Source: Rheinheimera riviphila (lineage in GTDB: Bacteria > Pseudomonadota > Gammaproteobacteria > Enterobacterales > Alteromonadaceae). Taken from it: a stretch of 64,000 bases of DNA. Shown piece after piece: positions 46,963 through 55,893 of this stretch. The stretch's first letter is position 1. Each line of letters starts with the position of its first letter. The position numbers were made by a program, and so were the translations under genes. Below the pieces are notes generated by a model. That model had not been told where the DNA came from. It searched no databases and was given only the letters and a program-made list of their open reading frames with translations. The stretch lies in contig NZ_SACS01000005.1 in assembly GCF_004005945.1 (NCBI RefSeq), positions 124,001 to 188,000 on the forward strand, written 5' to 3'.

Positions 46963-48735
46963 ATGTCTCATCGCGCTTATCTGTTTTCATTGCGGATTGC
47001 CCATGCCCTGCGGGAAACGGCCGCTGAAGGTTATCACCGGCAGCAACTCTATAAAGATGTGATGGCTGGGATCCGCGTGGGCATTATCGCCATTCCTTTG
47101 GCGATGGCGTTGGCGATTGCCAGTGGGGTGCCGCCGCAATATGGCTTGTACACTGCGATTATCGCCGGTTTTATCATTCCGTTGTGTGGTGGTTCCAGAT
47201 ACAGCGTGTCCGGCCCGACCGCCGCTTTTGTGGTGATTTTATATCCGGTGGCGCAAAAATATGGCCTCGGCGGTTTGTTACTGGCAACCATGCTGTCAGG
47301 TGGTTTGCTGGTGCTGATGGCCACTTTGCGACTTGGGCGCTTTATTGAATACATCCCGGAAGCCGTCACCTTAGGTTTCACTGCAGGTATTGCCGTGGTG
47401 ATTGCCACTTTGCAAATCAAAGACTTATTTGGCTTACAGCTCGCCAATATGCCCGAGCATTACATCGAAAAACTGCATGCGCTGATGCTGGCGGCAGATA
47501 CCGCTCACTGGCCTAGTCTGGTCGTTGCCGCTGTCACTTTGTTGACGATGCTGAAATGGCCGAAACTCAATACCGCTATTCCCGCCCATTTACCTGCGGT
47601 GTTAGCCGGTACGCTCGCGGCACTGCTGCTCGGCTGGTTTAATTTTCCGGTTGAAACCATTGGCAGTCGTTTTCAGTACACCGATCTCAACGGTGCGATA
47701 GCTGCTGGTATTCCCGATATGCTGCCTAGTTTTATCTGGCCCTGGCAGCAAGCTGGCGCCGATGGTGGTGCGCTGATCTGGAGTTCGCAGATGGTGAAAG
47801 ACTTGTTAGCTGCGGCCTTTGCGATGGCGATGTTAGGCGCTATTGAATCTTTACTTTGCGCAGTGGTACTGGATGGCATGACTGGCCGCCGCCATAGTGC
47901 CAACAGTGAATTGCTGGGGCAGGGCATTGGCAATCTGCTGACGCCGTTTTTTGGCGGTATTACCGCAACGGCTGCGATTGCGCGTTCGTCCGCCAATGTG
48001 AAAGCTGGGGCGCAGTCGCCGTTGGCGGCGATGATCCATGCTTTGGTCGTATTGCTGGCGCTGTTGGTATTGTCAAAATGGCTGGCTTATTTGCCGATGG
48101 CAGCAATGGCAGCGCTGCTGTTAATGGTGGCGTGGAATATGAGTGATGCCGCTAAAGCGCTGCATCTCATCAATACTGCACCGCGCAGTGATATCTGGGT
48201 GTTTAGTGTATGTTTTTCTTTTACCGTGCTGTTTGACATGGTGGTGGCGATTACCTGCGGCATTATCTTTGCGGCCTTGTTGTTTGTGCGGGAAGTGGCT
48301 GAAATGACCAAGGTTTCCGATGTCACTGACAGCCCAAAGCTGGTACCGGATAAGCTGGCAGATGGGATTAAAGTATTTCGCATTAGTGGCCCATTGTTTT
48401 TTGCAGCGGCAGACCGGGTTTTTGCGGAACTGTTAGCACTTTGCAAAGGTCAGCATTCGGTAGTGCTGGTGATGGATGGTGTTTCAGTCCTGGATGCCGG
48501 TGGCTTAGTCGCTTTGGATAAATTTATCAGCGCTTGTGATCATGCCAACTGCCAGATCTTGCTCGCCGATTTGCAATTTCAGCCGCTGAAAACTTTGGCC
48601 AAAGCGAAAATCCGGCCGGTGGAAGGCTTGCTGGCGTTTTATCCGACGTTGACCGAAGCGCTGAAAGTTCTGCCGACCAAAGAGCAGCAATGGCAGGACG
48701 CTGAACAAAATACCTTACATGATTCCGGGCTTTAA
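46963..48735 (+). CDS. dauA: SulP-family anion transporter with STAS domain (DauA-like)
   Basis: 590 residues. It has 10-12 or more membrane helices with the SulP signature region GIRVGIIAIPLAMALAIASG and QYGLYTAIIAGFIIPL, then GPTAAFVV and the TATAAIARSSANVKAGAQSP segment. The C-terminal cytoplasmic STAS domain (about 465-565) has VFRISGPLFFAAADRV and VLVMDGVSVLDAGGLVAL. E. coli DauA (YchM, 559 residues) takes up C4-dicarboxylates; sulfate or bicarbonate are alternatives. The gene stands alone before the arg operon. Confidence 0.88.
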   Translation: MSHRAYLFSLRIAHALRETAAEGYHRQQLYKDVMAGIRVGIIAIPLAMALAIASGVPPQYGLYTAIIAGFIIPLCGGSRYSVSGPTAAFVVILYPVAQKYGLGGLLLATMLSGGLLVLMATLRLGRFIEYIPEAVTLGFTAGIAVVIATLQIKDLFGLQLANMPEHYIEKLHALMLAADTAHWPSLVVAAVTLLTMLKWPKLNTAIPAHLPAVLAGTLAALLLGWFNFPVETIGSRFQYTDLNGAIAAGIPDMLPSFIWPWQQAGADGGALIWSSQMVKDLLAAAFAMAMLGAIESLLCAVVLDGMTGRRHSANSELLGQGIGNLLTPFFGGITATAAIARSSANVKAGAQSPLAAMIHALVVLLALLVLSKWLAYLPMAAMAALLLMVAWNMSDAAKALHLINTAPRSDIWVFSVCFSFTVLFDMVVAITCGIIFAALLFVREVAEMTKVSDVTDSPKLVPDKLADGIKVFRISGPLFFAAADRVFAELLALCKGQHSVVLVMDGVSVLDAGGLVALDKFISACDHANCQILLADLQFQPLKTLAKAKIRPVEGLLAFYPTLTEALKVLPTKEQQWQDAEQNTLHDSGL

Positions 48736-48908
48736 GTAGCCTTTGCGACTCGTCAAGCGGCAAAGGCTATTAGCGAGCCAAACGAATCACTCTTTGTTAC
48801 TTTTACTTCTGCATAGAGTCATCGAAAAAGTCACTGTTTTCGGCTAGCCTTAGCAGCAACGAAGCATGGATCATGTCCTATGTTGCATTTTGATGCGATA
48901 AGTATTAA

Positions 48909-48943
48909 TTAATATTAATTCAAAAAAACAGCATAAAAATTCT
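48909..48943. promoter_or_regulatory. Double ARG box (ArgR operator) upstream of argC
   Basis: Box 1 core TTAATATTAATTCA (48909-48922) and box 2 core AGCATAAAAATTCT (48930-48943) both resemble TGAATNNNNATTCA. Their centres are 21 bp apart, the exact spacing of paired 18-bp ARG boxes separated by 3 bp. They lie about 85-120 bp upstream of argC. Confidence 0.8.
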
Positions 48944-49029
48944 TGAAAGTGCATGAGCTACCCATTACACTGGCCGCATCTGTTCTGGCGTGGCCATTTT
49001 GATTATTTGTTTTTGGAGATCGACCGCTA

Positions 49030-50085
49030 ATGTCGTCTGAGTTGCCAACCCAAACCCCAACATCTTTAGTAAAAGCCGCTGTTTTAGGTGCGGCCGGTTA
49101 TAGCGGCGCTGAATTGTGCGCTTTATTAACCAGAAACCCTCACTTTGAGCTCTGCTTTGCCTATGCCTCTGCCGGGCGCAAAGCAGAGCCTTTTTCTTCG
49201 CTCTACCCACGCTTCCAGCAGCAAGTGGATGTGTTAGTTGAACCCTGGACAGACGACGAAATCGCCCGGATCAAAGGTAAAGTTGATGTGGCCTTTTTAG
49301 CGCTGCCGCATGAAGCCAGTGAAGAAGTGGCGCCAAAACTGATGGCTGCCGGCATCGTCGTCGTCGATTTATCCGGTGCTTTTCGCTTAAAACAGGCCGA
49401 CCTTTATCCAAAATTTTATGGTTATGAGCATCAGCATCCGGCGTTACTCAACGAAGCGGTTTATTCACTGATGGAATGGTTGGACAAGCCATTACCACAG
49501 CTGATTTCAGTGCCGGGTTGTTATCCAACTGCTTGTACTTTGGCGTTGTTACCTTTGTTAAAAGCCGGACTGGTCGCGGATAACTGTATTCCGGTGATTA
49601 ATGCCACCAGCGGCGTTTCGGGCGCCGGTCGTAAAGCGGCGCTCAATACCTCTTTTTGCGAAGTGGGTCTGAATGCTTATGGCTTTTTCAAACACCGGCA
49701 CCGGCCTGAAATTGAACAGAATTTAGGCCGTAAAGTGGTGTTCACGCCACATTTAGGTAACTTTAAACGCGGTATTCTGGCCACCAGCGTGGTGACATTA
49801 AAAGCCGGCGTCACCGCTGAACAGGTGAAAGCTGCTTTTCACCATGCTTATGCCAATAAACCACTGGTACGGTTAACGGCAACCTCGCCGAATGTGGCGG
49901 ATGTCGATGGCACACCGTTTTGCGATATTTTCTGGCAGCAAGATGGCGAGCAATTAGTGGTGGTTTCGGCGATTGATAATTTGCTGAAAGGTGCAGCGGC
50001 GCAGGCGATGCAGGCGGCCAACGTCAAATTTGGCAAAGCTGAAACGGCGGGTTTATTCGCTTTTGCTAAAGCAGGAGTGCTGTGA
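49030..50085 (+). CDS. argC: N-acetyl-gamma-glutamyl-phosphate reductase
   Basis: The third enzyme of arginine biosynthesis, NADPH-dependent, 351 residues. The nucleotide-binding start is AVLGAAGYSGAELCALL. The catalytic cysteine is in VPGCYPTACTLALLPLL, followed by SGVSGAGRKA and the PHLGNFKRGI substrate segment. First gene of argCBFGH behind the ARG boxes; its stop overlaps the argB start by one base. A leading stretch of about 15 residues is longer than in some homologues, and the ATG at 49030 follows GGAGA. Confidence 0.97.
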   Translation: MSSELPTQTPTSLVKAAVLGAAGYSGAELCALLTRNPHFELCFAYASAGRKAEPFSSLYPRFQQQVDVLVEPWTDDEIARIKGKVDVAFLALPHEASEEVAPKLMAAGIVVVDLSGAFRLKQADLYPKFYGYEHQHPALLNEAVYSLMEWLDKPLPQLISVPGCYPTACTLALLPLLKAGLVADNCIPVINATSGVSGAGRKAALNTSFCEVGLNAYGFFKHRHRPEIEQNLGRKVVFTPHLGNFKRGILATSVVTLKAGVTAEQVKAAFHHAYANKPLVRLTATSPNVADVDGTPFCDIFWQQDGEQLVVVSAIDNLLKGAAAQAMQAANVKFGKAETAGLFAFAKAGVL

Positions 50086-50876
50086 TGAGCCAACACACCC
50101 AAGCAAACCCAAAAACGCCTTTAGTGTTAAAAATGGGCGGCCGGTTATTACAAGACAATCACGCGCTGGACGCACTACTCAAAGTAGTGGCTGAGCTTTC
50201 AACCCAATACCCGATTGTGCTGGTGCACGGCGGTGGGGATCAGGTTGACAGCTGGCTGGCAACTTTTGGTTTCAGCACGCAGAAAATTGATGGTCAGCGG
50301 GTATCACCAAAAGAACAAATGCCGGTGATCACGGGTGCTTTGGCCGGTGCAGTCAATAGCCTGATGGTGTCGCGAGCACAGCTGCAGGGTTTAAAAGCGG
50401 TAGGTTTAACTTTAGCCGCCGGTAAAAGTCTGAAGTTTGAAGTGAATACTAAACTGGGGGCAGTCGGCATCGCTAAAGCCAACGATGGCACCTTAGTCAA
50501 CACCTTATTGCAAAGCGGTTTTGTGCCGGTATTTAGCTCGATTGGCCAAAGCGATGCAGGCGATTTACTCAATGTAAACGCAGACTTAGCCGCAGCCGCC
50601 ATTTGCCAATTGGTACAAGGTCAGCTGGTATTGCTGACCGATGTGCCGGGTATTCTGGACGCCGAAGGCAAGCTCATCAGCACACTAGATGGTAAAGGCG
50701 CACAGGCATTGGTCGAGAGTGGCGTGATTAAAGGCGGCATGAAAGTGAAGTTAGATGCGGCGCTGGAAACTGCGGCGGCGCTACGACGATCGATCGTTGT
50801 TGCCGGTTGGCAGCAACCCAATGATTTATTAAAACTGATGCAACAACAAGCAGTCGGAACTTGCATCAGTGAATAA
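50085..50876 (+). CDS. argB: Acetylglutamate kinase
   Basis: Phosphorylates N-acetylglutamate. 263 residues; an amino acid kinase fold with LVLKMGGRLLQD, VLVHGGGDQVDSWL, the substrate loop VTGALAGAVNSL (here ITGALAG) and DVPGILDAEGKLI. The lysine in the terminal VIKGGMKVKLDAALE is the family catalytic region. The ATG overlaps the argC stop (TGATG). The frame downstream of its stop codon stays open for a further 54 codons, noted as a finding. Confidence 0.96.
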   Translation: MSQHTQANPKTPLVLKMGGRLLQDNHALDALLKVVAELSTQYPIVLVHGGGDQVDSWLATFGFSTQKIDGQRVSPKEQMPVITGALAGAVNSLMVSRAQLQGLKAVGLTLAAGKSLKFEVNTKLGAVGIAKANDGTLVNTLLQSGFVPVFSSIGQSDAGDLLNVNADLAAAAICQLVQGQLVLLTDVPGILDAEGKLISTLDGKGAQALVESGVIKGGMKVKLDAALETAAALRRSIVVAGWQQPNDLLKLMQQQAVGTCISE

Positions 50877-51006
50877 GGGGGCGTTTCGAAGTACCGGGAA
50901 ACCCTCAACCCCACTGAAATCCGCTATCACGAAGGTCTGACGCTGTTAGACCGTCGGGCCGATTTCCCCAATAAGGAAGCCGCAGCGCGGTCGAGCAGTG
51001 TGAGTT
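50877..51006. other. argB-argF spacer
   Basis: 130 bp with no hairpin or repeat and no ARG-box-like palindrome. It is GC-rich and non-stop in the argB frame. Genes on either side are cotranscribed in appearance. Confidence 0.4.
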
Positions 51007-51921
51007 ATGAGTCAATTAAAACAGCTGTTATGTTTAGCTGAACTGGATCAACAACAATTGGCGGGCTTGCTGGATTTAGCCCTGGAAATTAAACAACACC
51101 CAAACAACTACAGTACTGCACTCAAAGGTAAAAGTATTGCGCTGTTGTTTGAGAAACCATCGCTACGTACCCGGGTCAGCTTTGATGTTGGCATCAACAA
51201 ACTGGGTGGGCACAGCGTGTACCTGGATCAGCAAAATGGTGCCATGGGTGTACGCGAATCGGTGGAAGATTTCGGTAGCAATTTAGCCTGTTGGACCGAT
51301 GCGATTGTGGCGCGGGTGTATTCGCAGCAAAGCCTGATCAAACTGGCGCAAAGTAGCAAAAAGCCGGTGATTAACGCCCTGAGCGACTTGTACCATCCAT
51401 GTCAGGCGCTGGCCGATTTGCTGACGCTCAAAGAGCAATTTGGTGATTTATCCAAAGTGCATCTGGCTTTTGTCGGTGATGGCAACAATGTCTGTCATTC
51501 GCTGATGTTAGGTGCTGCCATTATGGGGATGACTTTAACAGTGGTGACGCCACCTGGTTTTGGCCCTGATGCACATGTGCTGTTAAAAGCGCAGGCTTTA
51601 GGCCAGGAAAGTGGTGCCAAGCTGACGCTGAGTCAGCATGTGTCGTCCGCCTCCGGTGCGGATGCCATTTATACCGACACCTGGATGTCGATGGGGAACA
51701 AAGCGGATCCGGCGCAAGTCGAAAGAGTTTTTGCCCCTTATCAGATTAATACCGCCGTGATGCAGCGGCTGGCAGTGAAAAACTTTATGCACTGTTTGCC
51801 GGCCCATCGTGGCCATGAAGTGACCAGCGAAGTGCTGGACAGTGATTATTCCCTGGTGCTGCAGCAAGCGGAAAACCGTATGCATGCGCAAAATGCCGTT
51901 TTAGTAAGTTTATTTGCCTGA
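51007..51921 (+). CDS. argF: Ornithine carbamoyltransferase
   Basis: 304 residues. Carbamoylates ornithine to citrulline. The carbamoyl phosphate loop reads [15 protein letters not shown], with Leu in place of the usual Thr of STRTR, a variant I recall in Shewanella-type enzymes. Other sites are [16 protein letters not shown], the ornithine region DTWMSMG and the cysteine loop [11 protein letters not shown]. The start has a weak ribosome site. It is inserted between argB and argG relative to the E. coli argCBH layout. Confidence 0.96.
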   Translation: MSQLKQLLCLAELDQQQLAGLLDLALEIKQHPNNYSTALKGKSIALLFEKPSLRTRVSFDVGINKLGGHSVYLDQQNGAMGVRESVEDFGSNLACWTDAIVARVYSQQSLIKLAQSSKKPVINALSDLYHPCQALADLLTLKEQFGDLSKVHLAFVGDGNNVCHSLMLGAAIMGMTLTVVTPPGFGPDAHVLLKAQALGQESGAKLTLSQHVSSASGADAIYTDTWMSMGNKADPAQVERVFAPYQINTAVMQRLAVKNFMHCLPAHRGHEVTSEVLDSDYSLVLQQAENRMHAQNAVLVSLFA

Positions 51922-51929
51922 GGCCGAAC

Positions 51930-53147
51930 ATGAGTGATGTAAAACAAAACGTGAAAAAAGTGGTACTGGCGTATTCCGGTGGTTTGGATACTTCGGCCAT
52001 CGTGCCTTGGTTAAAAGACAACTATGACTGTGAAGTCATTGCGTTTGTTGCCGATGTTGGTCAGGGCGCTGAAGACTTGGCTGGCGTCGAAGAAAAAGCG
52101 ATTAAATCCGGTGCCAGCAGCTGCTACATCGTTGATTTACGCGAACAGTTTGTCAAAGAAGTGATTTACCCGACACTCAAAGCTGGCGCAGTGTACGAAG
52201 GCCAATATTTGCTCGGCACGTCGATGGCGCGGCCAATTATCGCCCGGGCGCAGGTTGAGCTGGCGCTGAAACTGGGTGCTGATGCGTTATGCCACGGTTG
52301 TACCGGTAAAGGTAACGATCAGGTACGGTTTGAAGGCGCATTTGCCGCTTTAGCACCACAGCTGAAAATCATTGCGCCATGGCGTGAGTGGGAATTTAAT
52401 TCCCGCCAGTCTTTGCTGAATTACCTGGCCGAGAAAAACGTGCCGACCACAGCAACCGCGACCAAAATTTATAGCCGTGACGCCAACTTATTCCATATTT
52501 CGCACGAAGGTGGCGAGCTGGAAAATCCGTGGAACGAGCCTTCTGATCAAGTCTGGATGTGGACCAAATCACCAGAGCAAGCGCCGGATAAAGCTGAATA
52601 TTTACAGCTGAGTTTCGAAAAAGGCGAACTGACGGCCATTAACGGCAATGCCGTTGGCGCAATTGAAGCCATTGAACAGCTGAACGCCATTGGCTCTGAG
52701 CATGGCGTGGGCCGCATAGATATTGTTGAAAACCGCCTTGTCGGCATGAAATCGCGTGGTTGTTATGAAACACCGGGCGGCACTATTATCGTGGCTGGTC
52801 TGCGTGCGCTGGAATCCTTGGTCTACGACCGTACTTCATTGAAATACCGCGAAGAAGTCGGCTTAGAAGTAGCGCAATTGGTGTATGACGGCCGTTGGTT
52901 TACGCCACTGAAAGACGCCTTATTTGCCGCTTCAAACTCGCTGGCCGAACAGCTTACTGGTGATATTGTGGTGAAGCTTTACAAAGGTCAGGTCACTGTG
53001 GCGAAACGCCGTTCACCAAACAGCCTGTACTCAGAAGCTTTTGCCACTTTTGACGGTGACGAAGTGTATAACCAGAAAGATGCCGCCGGTTTTATCCGTC
53101 TGTATTCACTGGCCAGCCGCATTCGGGCGCTGCACGCCAAAGGTTAA
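51930..53147 (+). CDS. argG: Argininosuccinate synthase
   Basis: 405 residues. Condenses citrulline and aspartate with ATP. The P-loop pyrophosphatase motif is [18 protein letters not shown]. Other marks are [22 protein letters not shown] and [10 protein letters not shown]-type (here [19 protein letters not shown]). It starts 8 bp after argF with GAGG as ribosome site. Confidence 0.98.
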   Translation: MSDVKQNVKKVVLAYSGGLDTSAIVPWLKDNYDCEVIAFVADVGQGAEDLAGVEEKAIKSGASSCYIVDLREQFVKEVIYPTLKAGAVYEGQYLLGTSMARPIIARAQVELALKLGADALCHGCTGKGNDQVRFEGAFAALAPQLKIIAPWREWEFNSRQSLLNYLAEKNVPTTATATKIYSRDANLFHISHEGGELENPWNEPSDQVWMWTKSPEQAPDKAEYLQLSFEKGELTAINGNAVGAIEAIEQLNAIGSEHGVGRIDIVENRLVGMKSRGCYETPGGTIIVAGLRALESLVYDRTSLKYREEVGLEVAQLVYDGRWFTPLKDALFAASNSLAEQLTGDIVVKLYKGQVTVAKRRSPNSLYSEAFATFDGDEVYNQKDAAGFIRLYSLASRIRALHAKG

Positions 53148-53206
53148 ACTGTAGCTGTGACTGGCATGCCAAACAGCAAGCCGGTCAGCGAGCGGATTAG
53201 ATCCAG

Positions 53207-53229
53207 CAGCGGTTTCGGCCGCTGTTTTT
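53207..53229 (+). terminator. Terminator-like hairpin between argG and argH
   Basis: CAGCGG-TTTCGG-CCGCTG followed by TTTTT forms a 6-bp GC stem with a T-tract, 26 bp upstream of the argH start. It may attenuate transcription into argH. Confidence 0.65.
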
Positions 53230-53254
53230 ATATTTAGTATCGGAGACTTTTATC

Positions 53255-54643
53255 ATGGCCATGTGGGGCGGACGTTTTCAGGAAGCCAGTCTGGATGAAT
53301 TCCGGGCTTTTAATGATTCATTAGCCTTTGACTATTTATTGGCGCAACAAGATATTGCGGCATCGCGCAGCTGGGCCATTGGTCTGGCCGAAGCGGGCAT
53401 TATCACGGCGGAAGAAGCGGCCTTATTAGACGGCGCATTGGCCGAACTCGCTACGGAAGTCGAAGCTAATCCAGAGCTGCCGCTGCAAACCAAAGAAGAA
53501 GATATTCATAGTTGGGTCGAAGCCAAGCTTGGCGAAAAAATCGGTCATGCTGCGAAAAAGCTCCATACCGGCCGCTCGCGCAATGATCTGGTAGCCACTG
53601 ATTTGCGGCTATGGAGCAAACTGAATGCCGGTTTAGTGCGCGATGCGCTGCAATCTGCCATCGGTGCATTACTCACTTTTGCCCGCAGTCATTATGGTTT
53701 GGTGATGCCTGGTTTTACCCATCTACAACGGGCGCAACCGGTGTTGGTCAGTCACTGGGCTTTGGCTTATGTCGAAATGTTCCGCCGTGATCTGAGCCGG
53801 ATTGATGATGCCTTAGCACGGATGGATGTTTGTCCACTGGGCTGTGGCGCTTTAGCTGGCACTGGTGTGTTATTGGACCGGGTTACCGTGGCCGAACGTT
53901 TAGGTTTTGCCGCTGCAGCGCGCAATAGCCTCGATGCCGTATCAGATCGCGATTACGTGGTGGAGCTTTCTGCTGCTGCCAGTCTGTGTTTAACCCATTT
54001 ATCGCGGTTATCCGAAGATGTAATTTTCTTCTGCTCTGGCGAAGCGGGCTTTTTTAAACTGGGCGACGCGATTTCATCAGGCTCTTCGTTGATGCCACAG
54101 AAGAAAAACCCGGATGTATTTGAATTGCTGCGCGGGAAAACCGGTCGGGTGCTGGGCCATTTAGTCAGTATTTTGCATGTGCTCAAAGGCCTGCCGCTGG
54201 CGTACAACAAAGATATGCAGGAAGACAAACAAGGCTTTTTTGATTTGATGGCCACCTGGCAACAGTGTTTGTTGGTGCTTGCCACAGTGCTACCGCATTT
54301 GTCGGTCAATGCCGGGCAATGTCGTCGTGCCGCTGAACTTGGCTACAGCAACGCCACCGATTTAGCCGATTATCTGGTTGGCAAAGGTGTGGCATTTCGT
54401 GATGCGCATGAGTTATCGGGCGAACTGGTGCTGAAAGCTTCAGCCCAGCAAAAACCGCTGGAAGCGTTGTCGTTGACCGAGCTCAAAGCCGTATCGCCGC
54501 TGATTAGCGATGATGTCTATGCTGCACTCACCATCGAAGCAGGTTTAGCCAAACGTGCAGCCTTGGGTGGGACTTCGCCAGAGCAGGTCGGCAGTGCGCT
54601 CACTGCGGCTGAGCAGTGGTTTGCTAAGCTGTCTGGTCAATAA
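53255..54643 (+). CDS. argH: Argininosuccinate lyase
   Basis: 462 residues, last step to arginine with release of fumarate. The N-terminus MWGGRF is the family start (ATG at 53255, CGGAGA upstream). Motifs are LHTGRSRNDLVATDLRLW, PGFTHLQRAQPVLVSHWA and the lyase signature GSSLMPQKKNPD with the catalytic serine loop. Last gene of the arg cluster. argE is absent from the window; in E. coli it is the divergent neighbour. Confidence 0.98.
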   Translation: MAMWGGRFQEASLDEFRAFNDSLAFDYLLAQQDIAASRSWAIGLAEAGIITAEEAALLDGALAELATEVEANPELPLQTKEEDIHSWVEAKLGEKIGHAAKKLHTGRSRNDLVATDLRLWSKLNAGLVRDALQSAIGALLTFARSHYGLVMPGFTHLQRAQPVLVSHWALAYVEMFRRDLSRIDDALARMDVCPLGCGALAGTGVLLDRVTVAERLGFAAAARNSLDAVSDRDYVVELSAAASLCLTHLSRLSEDVIFFCSGEAGFFKLGDAISSGSSLMPQKKNPDVFELLRGKTGRVLGHLVSILHVLKGLPLAYNKDMQEDKQGFFDLMATWQQCLLVLATVLPHLSVNAGQCRRAAELGYSNATDLADYLVGKGVAFRDAHELSGELVLKASAQQKPLEALSLTELKAVSPLISDDVYAALTIEAGLAKRAALGGTSPEQVGSALTAAEQWFAKLSGQ

Positions 54644-54690
54644 ACGGATCCGACCGCTACCCGCCAGATCCCAAACACGTTGCCTTACGG

Positions 54691-54731
54691 AAAAATGCTG
54701 AGGTAGTATTCAAAGACCTCAGCATTTTTTT
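54691..54731 (+). terminator. Terminator after argH
   Basis: TGCTGAGGT and ACCTCAGCA pair around an 11-base loop and are followed by seven T. It ends the arg operon and lies just before the next gene. Confidence 0.88.
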
Positions 54732-54745
54732 CACAGGGAATCAGT

Positions 54746-55801
54746 GTGATATACGCAAAAAACTTTATCAAAGGCCTCGGTAAACTACTGCTGGTGTTGC
54801 TGGCATTCGCCATTAGTTTGTACTTGTTGTTATGGGCGATTAACCTGAAGGATGAAGCACCTTCGGCGGAAAGTGTGCAATTACAGCAGATCCTGCAGGC
54901 GCAAGTGCCGGCACCGGAGCAGGATAATAGTTTTATCTACTATACAAAACATCTTGCACAGCCGCTAAATTTACCCGATGCGCTGCGGACGTTGCTGCAG
55001 TGTCAGCCAGAACAATGTCTGATTGAACTGCAAGCAGCACAAGCTGCATTGCCGGCTCAACTTACTCAGCAGCAGGGTGTATTGAATTCTTATCAAAAGT
55101 TACTGGCGTTTCCGGTCTGGCAATCTCCGGTACTTGAGGTCAGCACCGAACCCGTTGCGCTTAGTCCGCTGAGTGAAATGCAGCAGTTGTATTTATTGGA
55201 TGTCTGGTTAAAAACTCAGTCGGGTGAACTGGCAACCGCCAAAACGAGGTTACAGCAAGATGTGAGTTTCTGGCGTAAACAGCTGGTCACCAGCAATAAC
55301 CCACTCTCCAAATTGCTTGTGGTTGCTGGAGTCCGCCGGCATTTTATGTTTGCAGAGATGCTGAAACAAACTCTGCCAGCGGAGCAATATCAACAATTAA
55401 TGCCTGATCTTTGGCAACAGCCACTGACTGCCGATGAATCGTCGTTGCTGCTGGCGATGGCGGGTGAATGGAGCTTTGCGAACAGTGCCATCGCCAGCGT
55501 TGTTCAGGTCAGTCCGGAAGAGCAAAGTCTACTTGACCGATGGCTAACGACGTTGCTGTGGCGGCCTTTTCTTAAACTTCAGGCCGTTAGCAATGCATTT
55601 GCCCGGCTGCATCTGGCCTGTGCAGAGCAAAAGTCGGCCGACGTTTCCGAAACTTATCCTTGGTATAGCTGGCCGTACAATCCAATTGGTAAAATCCTGA
55701 CCCAGGTATCTGGCACTGATAGTTGCATGAGGCAACACAAAGCTTTAGCCGAATTGGAACAACAACGGCAGCAGCTGAACCCCGGCGCCGTGGTTTTGTA
55801 A
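54746..55801 (+). CDS. Membrane-anchored protein of unknown function
   Basis: 351 residues with one N-terminal helix (LGKLLLVLLAFAISLYLLLWAI, about 10-31), so a bitopic inner-membrane protein with a large helical periplasmic part. Two cysteines close together (CQPEQC) and LYLLDVWLKTQSGELATAKTRL suggest a repeat-like helical domain. No family recognised. The start is GTG with GGGAA upstream. It is alone, between argH and the convergent mrcA. Confidence 0.6.
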   Translation: MIYAKNFIKGLGKLLLVLLAFAISLYLLLWAINLKDEAPSAESVQLQQILQAQVPAPEQDNSFIYYTKHLAQPLNLPDALRTLLQCQPEQCLIELQAAQAALPAQLTQQQGVLNSYQKLLAFPVWQSPVLEVSTEPVALSPLSEMQQLYLLDVWLKTQSGELATAKTRLQQDVSFWRKQLVTSNNPLSKLLVVAGVRRHFMFAEMLKQTLPAEQYQQLMPDLWQQPLTADESSLLLAMAGEWSFANSAIASVVQVSPEEQSLLDRWLTTLLWRPFLKLQAVSNAFARLHLACAEQKSADVSETYPWYSWPYNPIGKILTQVSGTDSCMRQHKALAELEQQRQQLNPGAVVL

Positions 55802-55893
55802 TGACAGGGTTTTGTAACTATGGGGCAATAGGTTTGAAGAATGCCCTGAAGTTGCAGCAATGGCTGCTACAACTTCAGGCTTAAACAGTTCGC

